From assembly GCA_044464175.1 (NCBI GenBank), contig JBIQLO010000014.1:1-31929 (forward strand): a stretch of DNA of 31,929 bases, given 5' to 3'. Shown here piece after piece: positions 20,889-29,321 of the stretch. Numbering within the stretch: the stretch's first letter is position 1; each line of letters starts with the position of its first letter. The translations under genes were made by a program, and so were the position numbers. The notes under the pieces are model-generated. The model saw nothing but the letters and a program-made list of their open reading frames with translations. It was not told where the DNA came from and did no database searches. Source of the stretch: JBIQLO01 sp044464175 (GTDB lineage: Bacteria > Planctomycetota > Phycisphaerae > Tepidisphaerales > Tepidisphaeraceae).

Positions 20889-23501
20889 ATGGCCAAAAAA
20901 AATGGAAAACATCTCGTGATCGTCGAGTCGCCCGCCAAGGCCAAGACGATCAACAAGTACCTCGGCGACGACTATGTCGTGAAGGCCAGCATGGGGCATG
21001 TGCGCGACCTGCCCTCCAAGGGAATGGGCGTGGACCTGAAGACCTTCCAGCCCGAATACGAAATCCTCTCCTCCCGCGGCAAGGTCATGGGGGAGCTGCG
21101 CAAACTCGCCCGCCAGAGCGACCAGGTCTATCTGGCGACCGACTTGGACCGCGAAGGAGAGGCCATCGCCTGGCACCTGAAGGAGGCACTGGACCTGCCC
21201 GACCAGAAGGTCCAGCGCGTCATGTTCAATGCCATCACTCGGACCGAAATCCAGAAGGCGTTTCAAAAGCCGCTCAAAATCGACATCGACCGCGTCAACG
21301 CCCAGCAGGCCCGCCGCATCCTCGACCGCATCGTCGGCTACGAAATCTCCCCCCTGCTGTGGCGCAAGGTCGCCAAGGGGCTCAGCGCGGGGCGCGTCCA
21401 AAGCGTCGCCGTCCGCCTCGTCGTGGAGCGCGAACGGGAGATCGAAGCTTTCATTCCCGAGGAATTTTGGCGCATCGGCGGCATCTTCACCCCCGAGATG
21501 AATCCGGCGGCCATCGCCGACCTGTCGCGCCAATGGACCGAGTTTCTCACCAACACCGGCAACGGTGAACGCACCAGGGTGGAGCGCGACAAGTGGCTGG
21601 GCGAGCATGAGGCCTTCAACGCCGAGCTGATCGAACTGGACGGCAAAAAATTCGAGGCCGGCAACAAGGACCAGGCCCGCCGGGCGGCCGAACTGCTGGG
21701 CTTTGTCATCTCCAAAGAACAGACCACAGAAGACCCCACGGGCAAGGGTCCGGCCAGGCATTTGACGCGGTTTGAAGGAAGAGTGGGGCAGGCCCCGGCC
21801 TACACCGTGCGTTCCATTGAGAAAAAGCGCACCTCCAGCCGCCCCCCCGCGCCGTTCATCACCAGCACCCTCCAGCAGGGCGCTTCCAGTCGCCTGGGCT
21901 TTGGCGCCCAGCGGGCAATGCGCATCGCCCAGACCCTCTATGAGGCCGGGCGCATCACCTACATGCGAACCGACTCCACGCATCTCTCGGCCGACGCCAT
22001 CGGCATGGTGCGCGGCTACATCCAAAAGAACTTCGGCGACAAATACCTGCCCGAAAAGGCAATCGGTTACGCCTCCTCCAACAAGAGCGCCCAAGAGGCC
22101 CACGAGGCGATTCGCCCCACCGATGTCACCTTCACTCCCCAGGAAGCGCACGCCAAGCTCTCGCCGGATGAATACAGGCTCTATCAGCTCATCTGGAACC
22201 GCTTTGTCGCCTGCCAGATGACCCCCGCCCAGTTCGACCAGACCACCGTTCTGATCGGCACTGAGAAAGAGGGCACGGAGGCAGTTTTCAAAGCCAACGG
22301 GCGCAAGCTCGTGTTTGACGGCTTCATGCGTGTCGCCGGTGTCAGCAGCGAGGACCAGTTGCTGCCGGAACTGGCCGAAAAGCAGCCCCTGAGCCCCCTT
22401 GAGCTCAGCCCCACTCAGCACTTTACCCAGCCCCCGCCGCGCTATTCGGAGGCATCGCTGGTCAAGGCGCTGGAGCAACTGGGCATCGGCCGCCCCAGCA
22501 CATACGCCAGCATCATCCAGACCATCCAGGATCGCCAGTATGTCGAACAGATCGATCGCCGCTTCTACGCCACCATGCTCGGCTCCATCGTCACCGATAA
22601 GCTGATCCAGGCCTTCCCCGAGATCATGGACGTGCAGTTCACCGCCGGGATGGAGGATCGCCTGGACCAGATCGAGGAAAACCACCTCGACTGGGTCAAG
22701 CTCCTGCAGGATTTTTATGGCCCGTTCCATGCAACCGTGGACGGCGCCTTGGAAAAAATCGAGCACGCCGGCGGCACCCCCTCCCCCTACACCTGCGATA
22801 AGTGCGGCGGGCGCATGCTTTACCGCATCAGCAAAAACGGCTTCTTCCTGGCCTGCGAAAACCGCGACTGCGGCAACACCCAGCCCGTGGATACCCAGGG
22901 CAAGCCCACCGTCCGCGAGGTTTCCGAATACAAATGCCCCGCCTGCGGGCGCGAGATGATCAAGCGCAAGGGACGCTTTGGCGAGTTCCTCGGCTGCAGC
23001 GGCTACTCGGTCAAGAACGAGCAGGGCGAACCAAGCTGCTCGATGATCATCAACCTCGACAAGCAGGGCAATCCCCTGCCCCCCAAGCCCAAGCCGATCC
23101 TCACCACCGTCAAATGCGAAAAATGCGGCAGCCCCATGCTCCTGCGCGATTCCAAGCGCGGACCCTTCCTGGGCTGCTCCACCTTCCCCAAATGCCGCTC
23201 CACGAAGATGGTCAAGAAGCTCGAAGGGGAGGACCTCAAGCAGGTGGAGGCCCTCCTGCCCCAACTCAAAGAGGAGCAGGCCAAGGCGCAGGATCTGATG
23301 GGCAAGCTCACCGGCCGTCCGCCCGAATCCGCCGACGCCGACAGCAAACCGATCCCCACCGATATCAACTGCGATGAATGCGGCCGGCCCATGCTCATCC
23401 GCACCAGCCGCCGCGGCAAGTTCCTGGGATGCAGCGGCTACCCCAAATGCAAGAATACCGCCGAAGTCCCGGCCAAACTGCTTGAGGAGATGAAAGGGTA
23501 A
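20889..23501 (+). CDS. topA: DNA topoisomerase I (type IA)
   Basis: This 870-aa enzyme relaxes negative supercoils by passing one strand through a transient break. The N-terminal Toprim domain shows VIVESPAKAKT (E13) and ATDLDREGEAIAWHL. The active-site tyrosine is Y358 in GRITYMRTDS. The C terminus (about residues 630-870) carries four Cys4 zinc-ribbon repeats, each with paired C-x2-C and a GCS-type or C-x(3-n)-C half, used for DNA binding. A short insertion around residues 200-250 varies from common family members. The frame is open from 20790, but MAKKNGKHLV at 20889 gives the family N terminus. The housekeeping call is secure. A very long antisense frame over this gene is a codon-bias shadow. 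Confidence 0.97.
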   Translation: MAKKNGKHLVIVESPAKAKTINKYLGDDYVVKASMGHVRDLPSKGMGVDLKTFQPEYEILSSRGKVMGELRKLARQSDQVYLATDLDREGEAIAWHLKEALDLPDQKVQRVMFNAITRTEIQKAFQKPLKIDIDRVNAQQARRILDRIVGYEISPLLWRKVAKGLSAGRVQSVAVRLVVEREREIEAFIPEEFWRIGGIFTPEMNPAAIADLSRQWTEFLTNTGNGERTRVERDKWLGEHEAFNAELIELDGKKFEAGNKDQARRAAELLGFVISKEQTTEDPTGKGPARHLTRFEGRVGQAPAYTVRSIEKKRTSSRPPAPFITSTLQQGASSRLGFGAQRAMRIAQTLYEAGRITYMRTDSTHLSADAIGMVRGYIQKNFGDKYLPEKAIGYASSNKSAQEAHEAIRPTDVTFTPQEAHAKLSPDEYRLYQLIWNRFVACQMTPAQFDQTTVLIGTEKEGTEAVFKANGRKLVFDGFMRVAGVSSEDQLLPELAEKQPLSPLELSPTQHFTQPPPRYSEASLVKALEQLGIGRPSTYASIIQTIQDRQYVEQIDRRFYATMLGSIVTDKLIQAFPEIMDVQFTAGMEDRLDQIEENHLDWVKLLQDFYGPFHATVDGALEKIEHAGGTPSPYTCDKCGGRMLYRISKNGFFLACENRDCGNTQPVDTQGKPTVREVSEYKCPACGREMIKRKGRFGEFLGCSGYSVKNEQGEPSCSMIINLDKQGNPLPPKPKPILTTVKCEKCGSPMLLRDSKRGPFLGCSTFPKCRSTKMVKKLEGEDLKQVEALLPQLKEEQAKAQDLMGKLTGRPPESADADSKPIPTDINCDECGRPMLIRTSRRGKFLGCSGYPKCKNTAEVPAKLLEEMKG

Positions 23502-23506
23502 TTTGG

Positions 23507-23570
23507 GATTTGGATTGCCGATTTGGATTGGAATCGGGAATAACGCAATCCAAAATCCGTAATCTAAGAT
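23507..23570. repeat. AT-rich word repeat with inverted copy
   Basis: The 11-mer GATTTGGATTG occurs twice in tandem (23507-23517 and 23520-23530, 13-bp period). It is followed by an imperfect reverse-complement copy (about 23546-23570), so the spacer between topA and the next gene can fold on itself. Base composition differs sharply from the flanking genes. Confidence 0.5.
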
Positions 23571-23575
23571 CCGAA

Positions 23576-24388
23576 ATGAACACCTCTGTGGAACTAACCT
23601 TCCTTGGCACCGGCACCAGCGCCGGCGTCCCCATGATCGGCTGCCACTGCCCCGTCTGCACCAGCGCCGATCCCCGTGATCGCCGTACCCGCCCCTCGGT
23701 GGTCATCGGCTACAGCGGCCGCCAAATCCTGATCGACACCACCCCGGAACTGCGCCTCCAGTGCGTTGCCAACCAGATCGAACAGATCGACGCCGTCGTT
23801 TACACCCACGCCCATGCCGACCACATCATGGGCCTGGACGATGTCCGCCGCTTCAACGCAATTCAACAGGGCCCGCTGAACGTCTTCGCCGACCGCGATA
23901 CCTTCGCCGCCCTGGACCGCTGCTTCGGCTATGCCTTCATTCCCCCCAACCCCCAAAGCCGCCTCTTTCGTCCCCATCTGATCCAGCGCCCCATCGAAGG
24001 CCCCTTCGACATTGCCGGCCAGACCTGGACACCCATTCCCCTGCTCCACGGCTCAATGCCCGTCCTGGGCTTTCGCATCGGCAATCTCGCCTACTGCACC
24101 GACGTGAGCGAAATTCCTGAATCCTCCTATGAGCTGCTCCAGGACCTGGACATCCTCGTGCTGGATGCCCTGCAGCACAAAAAGCACACCACCCACTTTT
24201 CCCTGGAGGAGGCCGTCGAGGCCGCCCAGCGCATCGGCGCCCGCCAAACCCTCTTCACCCACATCGCCCACGCGCTGGGGCATGAATCCACCAATGCCAT
24301 TCTCCCCCCCTCCATGCAACTGGCCCACGACGGGTTGCGCATCGAATCGCCGCTGCCTTGCAAACAACGAATGGCAATCAGCCAATAG
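23576..24388 (+). CDS. PhnP-like metallo-beta-lactamase fold phosphodiesterase
   Basis: This 270-aa protein has the MBL metal motif THAHADH (H78, H80, D82, H83) and, near the N terminus, a CHCPVC cluster (C23, C25, C28). That cluster matches the extra structural zinc site of PhnP, a cyclic phosphodiesterase. A later GSMPVLGFRIGNLAYCTDVSEIP block and the C-terminal THIAHALGHES fit this subfamily, which many bacteria carry without any phosphonate genes, so a general phosphodiesterase role is likely. The frame opens at 23510, but MNTSVELTFLGTG at 23576 is the family N terminus. It lies 74 bp after topA and 49 bp before pyrR on the same strand. Confidence 0.88.
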   Translation: MNTSVELTFLGTGTSAGVPMIGCHCPVCTSADPRDRRTRPSVVIGYSGRQILIDTTPELRLQCVANQIEQIDAVVYTHAHADHIMGLDDVRRFNAIQQGPLNVFADRDTFAALDRCFGYAFIPPNPQSRLFRPHLIQRPIEGPFDIAGQTWTPIPLLHGSMPVLGFRIGNLAYCTDVSEIPESSYELLQDLDILVLDALQHKKHTTHFSLEEAVEAAQRIGARQTLFTHIAHALGHESTNAILPPSMQLAHDGLRIESPLPCKQRMAISQ

Positions 24389-24437
24389 CCACCTTGCTTT
24401 GCAATCCCCTCCCCCTTCCCATAGGCTAAAATCCATC

Positions 24438-24962
24438 ATGCAGACGCACTATGGACCCGCTGACATCAACGCATTGATCGCGCAACTGGCCGACCGGATC
24501 GCCGCCGCCTTCGCCCCCGACCGTCCGCTGAACGTCATCGGCATCCGTACGCGCGGCCAGACGCTGGCCCAGCGCCTGGTCCAGAACCTGGCCGACCGGG
24601 GATTTGCCAAAATCAGCCAGGGCGTTCTGGACATCACCCTCTATCGCGATGACCTGTCTGAAATCGGCCCCAAGCCGATGGTCCGCCCCACCCACATTGA
24701 CATCGACCTGACCGGCACACCCCTGCTGCTGGTGGATGATGTCCTCTTCACCGGCCGAAGCATCCGCGCTGCCCTGGATGCCCTGAGCGACTTCGGCCGC
24801 CCCGCCGCCGTCCGTCTGGCGGTTCTGGTGGACCGCGGCGGGCGCGAATTGCCCATCCAGCCCGATTTCGTGGCCCTTAAGCTCGACAACATTCCCCCCA
24901 CCCAGCGGGTCAACCTTCACCTGAGCGAAGTGGATGGAACCGATGAAATCGTGATCGAATAA
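24438..24962 (+). CDS. pyrR: PyrR pyrimidine regulator / uracil phosphoribosyltransferase
   Basis: This 174-aa protein has the PRTase fold with the PRPP loop LLLVDDVLFTGRSI (about residues 96-109), the PyrR block DITLYRDDLS (about residues 65-74) and the C-terminal PTQRVNLHLSEVDG. PyrR proteins bind pyr mRNA or act as UPRTases. No pyr biosynthesis gene or pyr attenuator is seen in this window, so the regulatory role here is unproven. The frame is open far upstream (24129), overlapping the MBL gene, but homology begins at the Met at 24438. A TAAAAT hexamer ends 5 nt before that ATG, which could mean a leaderless transcript. Confidence 0.92.
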   Translation: MQTHYGPADINALIAQLADRIAAAFAPDRPLNVIGIRTRGQTLAQRLVQNLADRGFAKISQGVLDITLYRDDLSEIGPKPMVRPTHIDIDLTGTPLLLVDDVLFTGRSIRAALDALSDFGRPAAVRLAVLVDRGGRELPIQPDFVALKLDNIPPTQRVNLHLSEVDGTDEIVIE

Positions 24963-24966
24963 TATG

Positions 24967-24988
24967 CCGCCGGCGCTTCCATCGGCGG
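24967..24988. terminator. Weak hairpin between convergent pyrR and response-regulator genes
   Basis: CCGCCG (24967-24972) and CGGCGG (24983-24988) form a 6-bp all-GC stem with a 10-nt loop, 5 bp after the pyrR stop. There is no clear T tract on the plus strand; read from the minus strand it is followed by a short AT-rich stretch. It could slow transcription from either side. Confidence 0.3.
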
Positions 24989-25033
24989 AATCAACTCCCC
25001 TCCGCCTTCTTCCCGCTGCGGTCCGCTGCCTTC

Positions 25034-25663
25034 TCACCCCTTCAGATACCCTTTCTGCTGATACTCCCCCAGCCGGTAATAGAGCGTCCGCAAGCTGATC
25101 CCCAGTTCCGCCGCCGTTGCCGCGCGATTCCCATCGTGCCGCGCCAGGGCCGCCAGAATCGTCTGCCGCTCCACCTCCTCCAGCGTCTTGGGCCCCTCAT
25201 CATCCTCCGCCTCAAGGGGCGGCGCCGCCGGCTCCGGCTCCCCAAAATCAATCGCCTCAATCGTCGGCTTCACCGGCGGGGCGATTCGCCGCCGCGCCCG
25301 ATCCACCGCCACCTCCAGATCCCCCAGATGACACGGCTTGGTCAGAAAATCCACCACATCCAGATGAATCGCCTTTTTGGCCGCCTCCAGGTCCCCGAAC
25401 CCCGTCAGAATAATCGCCGCCATCGTTGGCCAGCGCTGGCGCATCGCCTCCAGCGCGTCGATCCCGTTCATCTCCCCCGGCAGGTTCAGGTCCATGATGA
25501 CGATCTGCCTCGCTTCGGCGTTCATCAGGCGCAGCGCCTCCTCCGCCGACCGCGCCCCCGTGACCGAAAACCCCCAGCTCGTCACCGCCCGTAGCAGCAA
25601 CTCCCGCAACCGCGGCTCATCCTCGACAATCAATACCGATAATTCCTTTCTTGCGTCACTCAT
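25034..25663 (-). CDS. Response regulator with Fis-type DNA-binding domain
   Basis: This 209-aa protein has a receiver domain (about residues 8-125) with acidic pocket EDE, phospho-acceptor D58 in IVIMDLNLPG, the switch Thr in ILTGFG and the conserved Lys in LTKP. An acidic/Pro-rich linker and a C-terminal Fis helix-turn-helix (about residues 160-207, ending LGISLRTLYYRLGEYQ) follow. There is no AAA+ ATPase between them, so it belongs to the short ActR/RegA/PrrA-like class rather than NtrC. It follows the histidine kinase gene by 128 bp and is its likely partner. An SD-like GGAGAAGG precedes the ATG. Confidence 0.92.
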   Translation of the reverse strand: MSDARKELSVLIVEDEPRLRELLLRAVTSWGFSVTGARSAEEALRLMNAEARQIVIMDLNLPGEMNGIDALEAMRQRWPTMAAIILTGFGDLEAAKKAIHLDVVDFLTKPCHLGDLEVAVDRARRRIAPPVKPTIEAIDFGEPEPAAPPLEAEDDEGPKTLEEVERQTILAALARHDGNRAATAAELGISLRTLYYRLGEYQQKGYLKG

Positions 25664-25791
25664 GACCTTCTCCGAACTAACCGAGCCGCGAGATCGAGCA
25701 AGCGGAATTCATCGAGGAAGTTCTCCTCGCCTTCCCGTCTGCTGACGCTCGTCGCTCCGTTTATTGATCCGTCCACTGAATTCTCCAATTC

Positions 25792-27369
25792 CTATTCCCC
25801 CGCGCCCAGGCTCGCCTCCTCTTCCGCCGCCGGCAGTTGTACTGTGAATTTCGAGCCCATCCCCACTCCCTGGCTGTAGGCCGACATCCGTCCACCGTGA
25901 TTGGTTACGATCGCATGGCTGATCGACAGTCCCAGCCCCGTCCCCGGCGCTCCCGAACCGCGCTTGGCCGTGAAAAACGGCTCGAACACCCGCTCCAGCG
26001 TCTCAGCGCTCATCCCCCGTCCATTGTCCGCCACCGACAATTCCACCCATCCATTGTTGCGCGACACCTGGATGTTCACCTGCCCCTGCCCCGGCGGAGC
26101 GGCCTCCAAGGCGTTGATTGTCAGATTCAGCATCACCTGCTTCATCTCCGCCTCGCTGGCCATCACCGTCCACCGCCCAAGCTGGTCGGCCGGTGTGGCC
26201 GAGACGCTCAACTTCCGGTCCCGATACGCCGGCAGCCCTCCCACCATCGTCGCCACGTTCCGCGCCACCTCCACCAGCGACACCGGCTTGCGCCCCTCGT
26301 CGCGCGAGCGCGACAGCGACAGCAGCTTCTCCGTGATCGCCTTGCACCGGAACGCCTCCTCGCACACAATCCGCAGCGTCTGCACCGCCTCGCCCAGCGC
26401 GGTAGACGTGGCCGTTAATCCCGCATCTCCGGTGGGCAGGGGCGCCGACTCCGCTTTTTCCGCCGCCTCCAACTGTTTCAACGACATCTCCGCGTGCCCG
26501 GTGATGATGCTCAGCGGGTTGTTGATCTCATGCGCGACCCCCGCAGCCAGAAACCCCACGCTCGCCAGGCGCTCCGAGCGCACCAGTTCCCGGCTTTTTA
26601 CCTCCACCTTCTCCTCCAACTCCTGGTACAGCCCCTGCAATTCTCCCGCCATGTGATTCAGGTCATGCGCCAGCGCAATGAATTCCGCATATCCCTCCGG
26701 CCGGATGCGCGGCTCAAACTTACCGGTCGCAAACCGCCGCACCCCGCGCCCCAGCCGGTTCAGCGGCGTGGTGACGCTACGATACTGGATCAGCCCCAGC
26801 ACCACCGCCCCCAAAACGATCAGCCCCGACACCGTCTCCACCGCCGCGATCGTCGCCCGCCGCTTCTCGTGGGCCGCGTGCTGGCTCTGGGCGATGTCCA
26901 TGTTGATCGCCCCGGCCAGGTTGTTCAGATCGCGGTAGACCGGCTCCAGCGACGCCACCTGCACCGCCGACGGCACCTCCAGCGGGCGCAATTGCAGCCA
27001 GATGCGCAGGCGCGCCAACGCCAGCGTCAGGCTGCCGTACACCTGCTTTTCCAACTGGCTGATTTTGCCCCCAATTTGAAGCTGCCCCCGCCGGTGTTTT
27101 TCCACCAGGAATCCCCGAAACCGGTCCGCCGCCGTCTGCAGCTCATCGGCCGCCCGTGCTTCGTTGTCCTGGGACGAGGCCAGCAGCGCCCGCGCTGTGG
27201 CCACATGACTGGCCACCTCAAACACCATCCGCAGGTCCTCATACCCCTTCAGCGCCGCCCCGAAATCCTGATGCAGCGCATTCAGCCCCCACAGCGCTGC
27301 CCCGCTCACCAGCAACAGCCCGACAATCATCGCGGCGATCTGGTAGATCATGGTCCAGCGGAGACTCAT
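25792..27369 (-). CDS. Membrane sensor histidine kinase
   Basis: This 525-aa kinase has two membrane helices (about residues 8-30 and 178-196) bracketing a helical extracytoplasmic sensor of about 145 residues, a HAMP domain (about 197-250), a coiled linker, the H-box with H280 in LAAGVAHEINNPLS, and a HATPase domain with N (LNLTINALEAA), G1 (DNGRGM), F (FEPFFTAK) and G2 (GTGLGLSI) motifs. The H-box type matches kinases paired with NtrC/RegA-like regulators. The start at 27369 has AGGAGG 5 nt upstream. A TATAAT box ends 11 nt before the ATG, overlapping the SD context. It lies between the small membrane-protein gene and the response regulator. The sensed signal is unknown. Confidence 0.94.
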   Translation of the reverse strand: MSLRWTMIYQIAAMIVGLLLVSGAALWGLNALHQDFGAALKGYEDLRMVFEVASHVATARALLASSQDNEARAADELQTAADRFRGFLVEKHRRGQLQIGGKISQLEKQVYGSLTLALARLRIWLQLRPLEVPSAVQVASLEPVYRDLNNLAGAINMDIAQSQHAAHEKRRATIAAVETVSGLIVLGAVVLGLIQYRSVTTPLNRLGRGVRRFATGKFEPRIRPEGYAEFIALAHDLNHMAGELQGLYQELEEKVEVKSRELVRSERLASVGFLAAGVAHEINNPLSIITGHAEMSLKQLEAAEKAESAPLPTGDAGLTATSTALGEAVQTLRIVCEEAFRCKAITEKLLSLSRSRDEGRKPVSLVEVARNVATMVGGLPAYRDRKLSVSATPADQLGRWTVMASEAEMKQVMLNLTINALEAAPPGQGQVNIQVSRNNGWVELSVADNGRGMSAETLERVFEPFFTAKRGSGAPGTGLGLSISHAIVTNHGGRMSAYSQGVGMGSKFTVQLPAAEEEASLGAGE

Positions 27370-27380
27370 AGAAGCCTCCT

Positions 27381-27386
27381 ATTATA
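27381..27386 (-). promoter_or_regulatory. Perfect -10 hexamer before the histidine kinase
   Basis: TATAAT on the minus strand sits directly before the AGGAGG SD and ends 11 nt from the ATG at 27369. No good -35 is found at 16-18 bp. If used, it would make a transcript with only about 5 leader nt that lacks most of the SD. Confidence 0.35.
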
Positions 27387-27455
27387 TCCGCTGTGCTGGA
27401 CTTTTTGGGAATTTTGCAGGCGGTCTGGCAAATGCAGCAAACCGCGGTTCCGTCG

Positions 27456-27740
27456 CTATTTCACGCGGCCACCTGAATCCTGCTCACCGGGCCTGATACC
27501 CCCTTTAGGAGAAAAGCGTCTAATGGCGTCCCGCTTCACCGACCTCACACTCCAATACAGTCCAAATAGTCCAACCAGCGCATTAGCCGCTGCGGCCAGA
27601 AAGTAATACAAAGCCGAGTGACCTGAAATCCTTCCATGTGCCCCCAGCAATTCCATTCCCTTGGCCGTAAACCCCGTGCCGTTCACCCCAATCAGCCAAA
27701 GGCAGCAGATCGCAATCAATATCCGGCCGAGCCAAGACAT
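27456..27740 (-). CDS. Small two-helix membrane protein
   Basis: This 94-aa protein has two probable membrane helices (about residues 4-20 and 44-64) joined by a short GTGFTAKGMELLGAHGRISG segment, then a basic tail (SVKRDAIRRFSPKGG). GAGG 7 nt before the ATG at 27740 supports the start. It lies between the E2 gene (57-bp gap) and the histidine kinase gene (86-bp gap) on the same strand. I do not recognise the family, and its position does not establish a role. Confidence 0.65.
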   Translation of the reverse strand: MSWLGRILIAICCLWLIGVNGTGFTAKGMELLGAHGRISGHSALYYFLAAAANALVGLFGLYWSVRSVKRDAIRRFSPKGGIRPGEQDSGGRVK

Positions 27741-27797
27741 GTCACCGCCTCTGGTTATCCTCCTCCGCGCCTTCGTACTCTCCGCCCCTAATCTCCA

Positions 27798-29174
27798 CTA
27801 CACCAGCATCATTCCCGGCGCTTCCAGCAGCGTTTTGAGCGTCTGGAGAAACTGGGCCGCCGTCGCCCCGTCCACTGCCCGGTGATCGGCGCTGAGCGTC
27901 AGGCTCATCATCAGCCGCGGCACGATCTGCCCATTGCGGACCACGGGCCGCGCTTCGGCCGACCCGATCGCCAGAATCCCCACCTCCGGCGGATTGATCA
28001 CCGCCACAAACTCCCGCAGCCCGAACGTCCCCAGGTTGCTCACCGTGAACGTCGCCCCGGTCATCTCGTTCTGCTTGAGATTCTGCTTGCGAGCGCGGTC
28101 CACCAGGTCCGCGCTTCTTTCCCGAATCTCCCGTAGCGACAACTGGTTGATCCCGCGCAGGACCGGCACGATCAGCCCTTCATCCAGCGCCACGGCCATC
28201 CCCAGGTTCACATCTCCGTGCCGGATGATTGTGTCATCCTTGAAATGGGCATTCATCGCCGGATGAACCAACAGCGCGTGCGTCACCGCCTTGGCAATCA
28301 GATCACCCAGTGACAGACGGATGCCCTGCGACTCCAGCGCCCGGTTCATCTGCCCCCGCAAGGCCGACAGGTCCTCCACATCCACATCAATCGTCTCATA
28401 GAAATGGGGGATCGTCTGCTTCGACTGCTGCAGCCGCTGGGCGATGACCGAACGCATCTTCGTCAGCGGCATCTCCTGGGTCTGCCCGGCCGGAATCTTC
28501 GGCGACAGGTCGAGCGGCGGCGGCCCCTTCTTCTTTGCCGGCGCACCTGCCGGCGCAGCGGCCGGTTTGGGCGGCTGATAGTTGAGAATGTCCTGCTGGA
28601 CGATCCGCCCGTTGGGACCGGAGCCGGTGACGGTTGCCAGGTCAATTCCCCGTTCGGCCGCGATGCGCCGCGCCAGCGGCGACACCCGCAGCCGCCCCTC
28701 CCGGTCATGGCCGTTGCCGGCCGCGGCAGGCGGGGTCGCGGATCCCGATTTTTCAGCGGTGGACGGTCGCGGTGCGGGAGCGGCGGGGGCCGCGACGCCC
28801 CCCTCGGAGGCCGCCTGCTTGCCCTGGGGCGCGGCGTGCGCTTTGTCGGCCGTGGCGGCCGGCGCCTGTCCGGAATTGGACGTGTTCTTCCCCGCCCCGC
28901 TGGTGTATTGCTTCTTCACATCCGCCGGCTTCTCATCCCCCGTCGCCAGGACCGCCAGCGGCTTGCCCACGGCCACCTTCTCCCCCTCCCTGGCCGCCAC
29001 ATACGCCAGGGTGCCCGCCTCAAACGCCTCCATCTCCATCGTCGCCTTGTCCGTCTCCACTTCCGCCACCACATCGCCGCTCTTGATCTTGTCCCCCTCC
29101 TTTTTCAGCCATTTGACGATGGTGCCTTCGGTCATCGTGTCCGAAAGCTGCGGCATGGTGATCTCAGCGGGCAT
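27798..29174 (-). CDS. Dihydrolipoamide acyltransferase (E2 of a 2-oxo acid dehydrogenase)
   Basis: This 458-aa protein has one lipoyl domain with the lipoylated lysine K43 in ETDKATME, a long Ala/Pro/Lys linker, a peripheral-subunit-binding domain (VSPLARRIAAERGIDLATVTGSGP, about residues 160-185) and a catalytic acyltransferase domain ending in DHRAVDG (H431, D435). It transfers acyl groups to CoA in pyruvate, branched-chain or related complexes; PDH-like is most likely from the N-terminal block PQLSDTMTEGTI. The start at 29174 has AAAGGAG 6 nt upstream and a good promoter. No E1 or E3 gene is in the window, so the complex is completed elsewhere. Confidence 0.93.
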   Translation of the reverse strand: MPAEITMPQLSDTMTEGTIVKWLKKEGDKIKSGDVVAEVETDKATMEMEAFEAGTLAYVAAREGEKVAVGKPLAVLATGDEKPADVKKQYTSGAGKNTSNSGQAPAATADKAHAAPQGKQAASEGGVAAPAAPAPRPSTAEKSGSATPPAAAGNGHDREGRLRVSPLARRIAAERGIDLATVTGSGPNGRIVQQDILNYQPPKPAAAPAGAPAKKKGPPPLDLSPKIPAGQTQEMPLTKMRSVIAQRLQQSKQTIPHFYETIDVDVEDLSALRGQMNRALESQGIRLSLGDLIAKAVTHALLVHPAMNAHFKDDTIIRHGDVNLGMAVALDEGLIVPVLRGINQLSLREIRERSADLVDRARKQNLKQNEMTGATFTVSNLGTFGLREFVAVINPPEVGILAIGSAEARPVVRNGQIVPRLMMSLTLSADHRAVDGATAAQFLQTLKTLLEAPGMMLV

Positions 29175-29204
29175 GATCGACTCCTTTGGGTTTTAACTGG
29201 CCGG

Positions 29205-29233
29205 ATCATAAGACAAGCCGCCGGGATTGTCAT
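29205..29233 (-). promoter_or_regulatory. Promoter of the E2 gene
   Basis: ATGACA (29228-29233, 5/6 to consensus) is 17 bp from TATGAT (29205-29210, 5/6) on the minus strand. The -10 ends 30 nt before the ATG at 29174, leaving a leader of about 24 nt with an AAAGGAG SD. It is among the best -35/-10 pairs in the window. Confidence 0.6.
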
Positions 29234-29252
29234 GGGCCACGCCGACTGCCTG

Positions 29253-29280
29253 TTGTTCCGGCCAAACGGCGGTGTATGAT
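29253..29280 (+). promoter_or_regulatory. Promoter of the beta-propeller gene
   Basis: TTGTTC (29253-29258, 3/6 to consensus) and TATGAT (29275-29280, 5/6) are 16 bp apart on the plus strand. The -10 ends 41 nt before the ATG at 29322, leaving a normal leader that contains GAAGGGAG. It lies back to back with the E2 promoter without overlapping it. Confidence 0.4.
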
Positions 29281-29321
29281 TCGGTTCATCTATTGCCAAT
29301 CACACTGAAGGGAGCCTGTCC

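Noticed and set aside
20688..23264. 858-aa open frame on the minus strand, antisense to topA.
   Set aside because: It mirrors topA, whose Toprim, active-site Tyr and zinc-ribbon motifs are clear. The product has no recognisable domain and is rich in Gly, Ala, Asp and Leu, as expected from the complement of GC-rich codons.
27440..27449. 10-bp palindrome AACCGCGGTT before the histidine kinase, considered as an operator.
   Set aside because: About thirty 10-bp palindromes are expected by chance in a window this size, and no second copy or regulator supports it.
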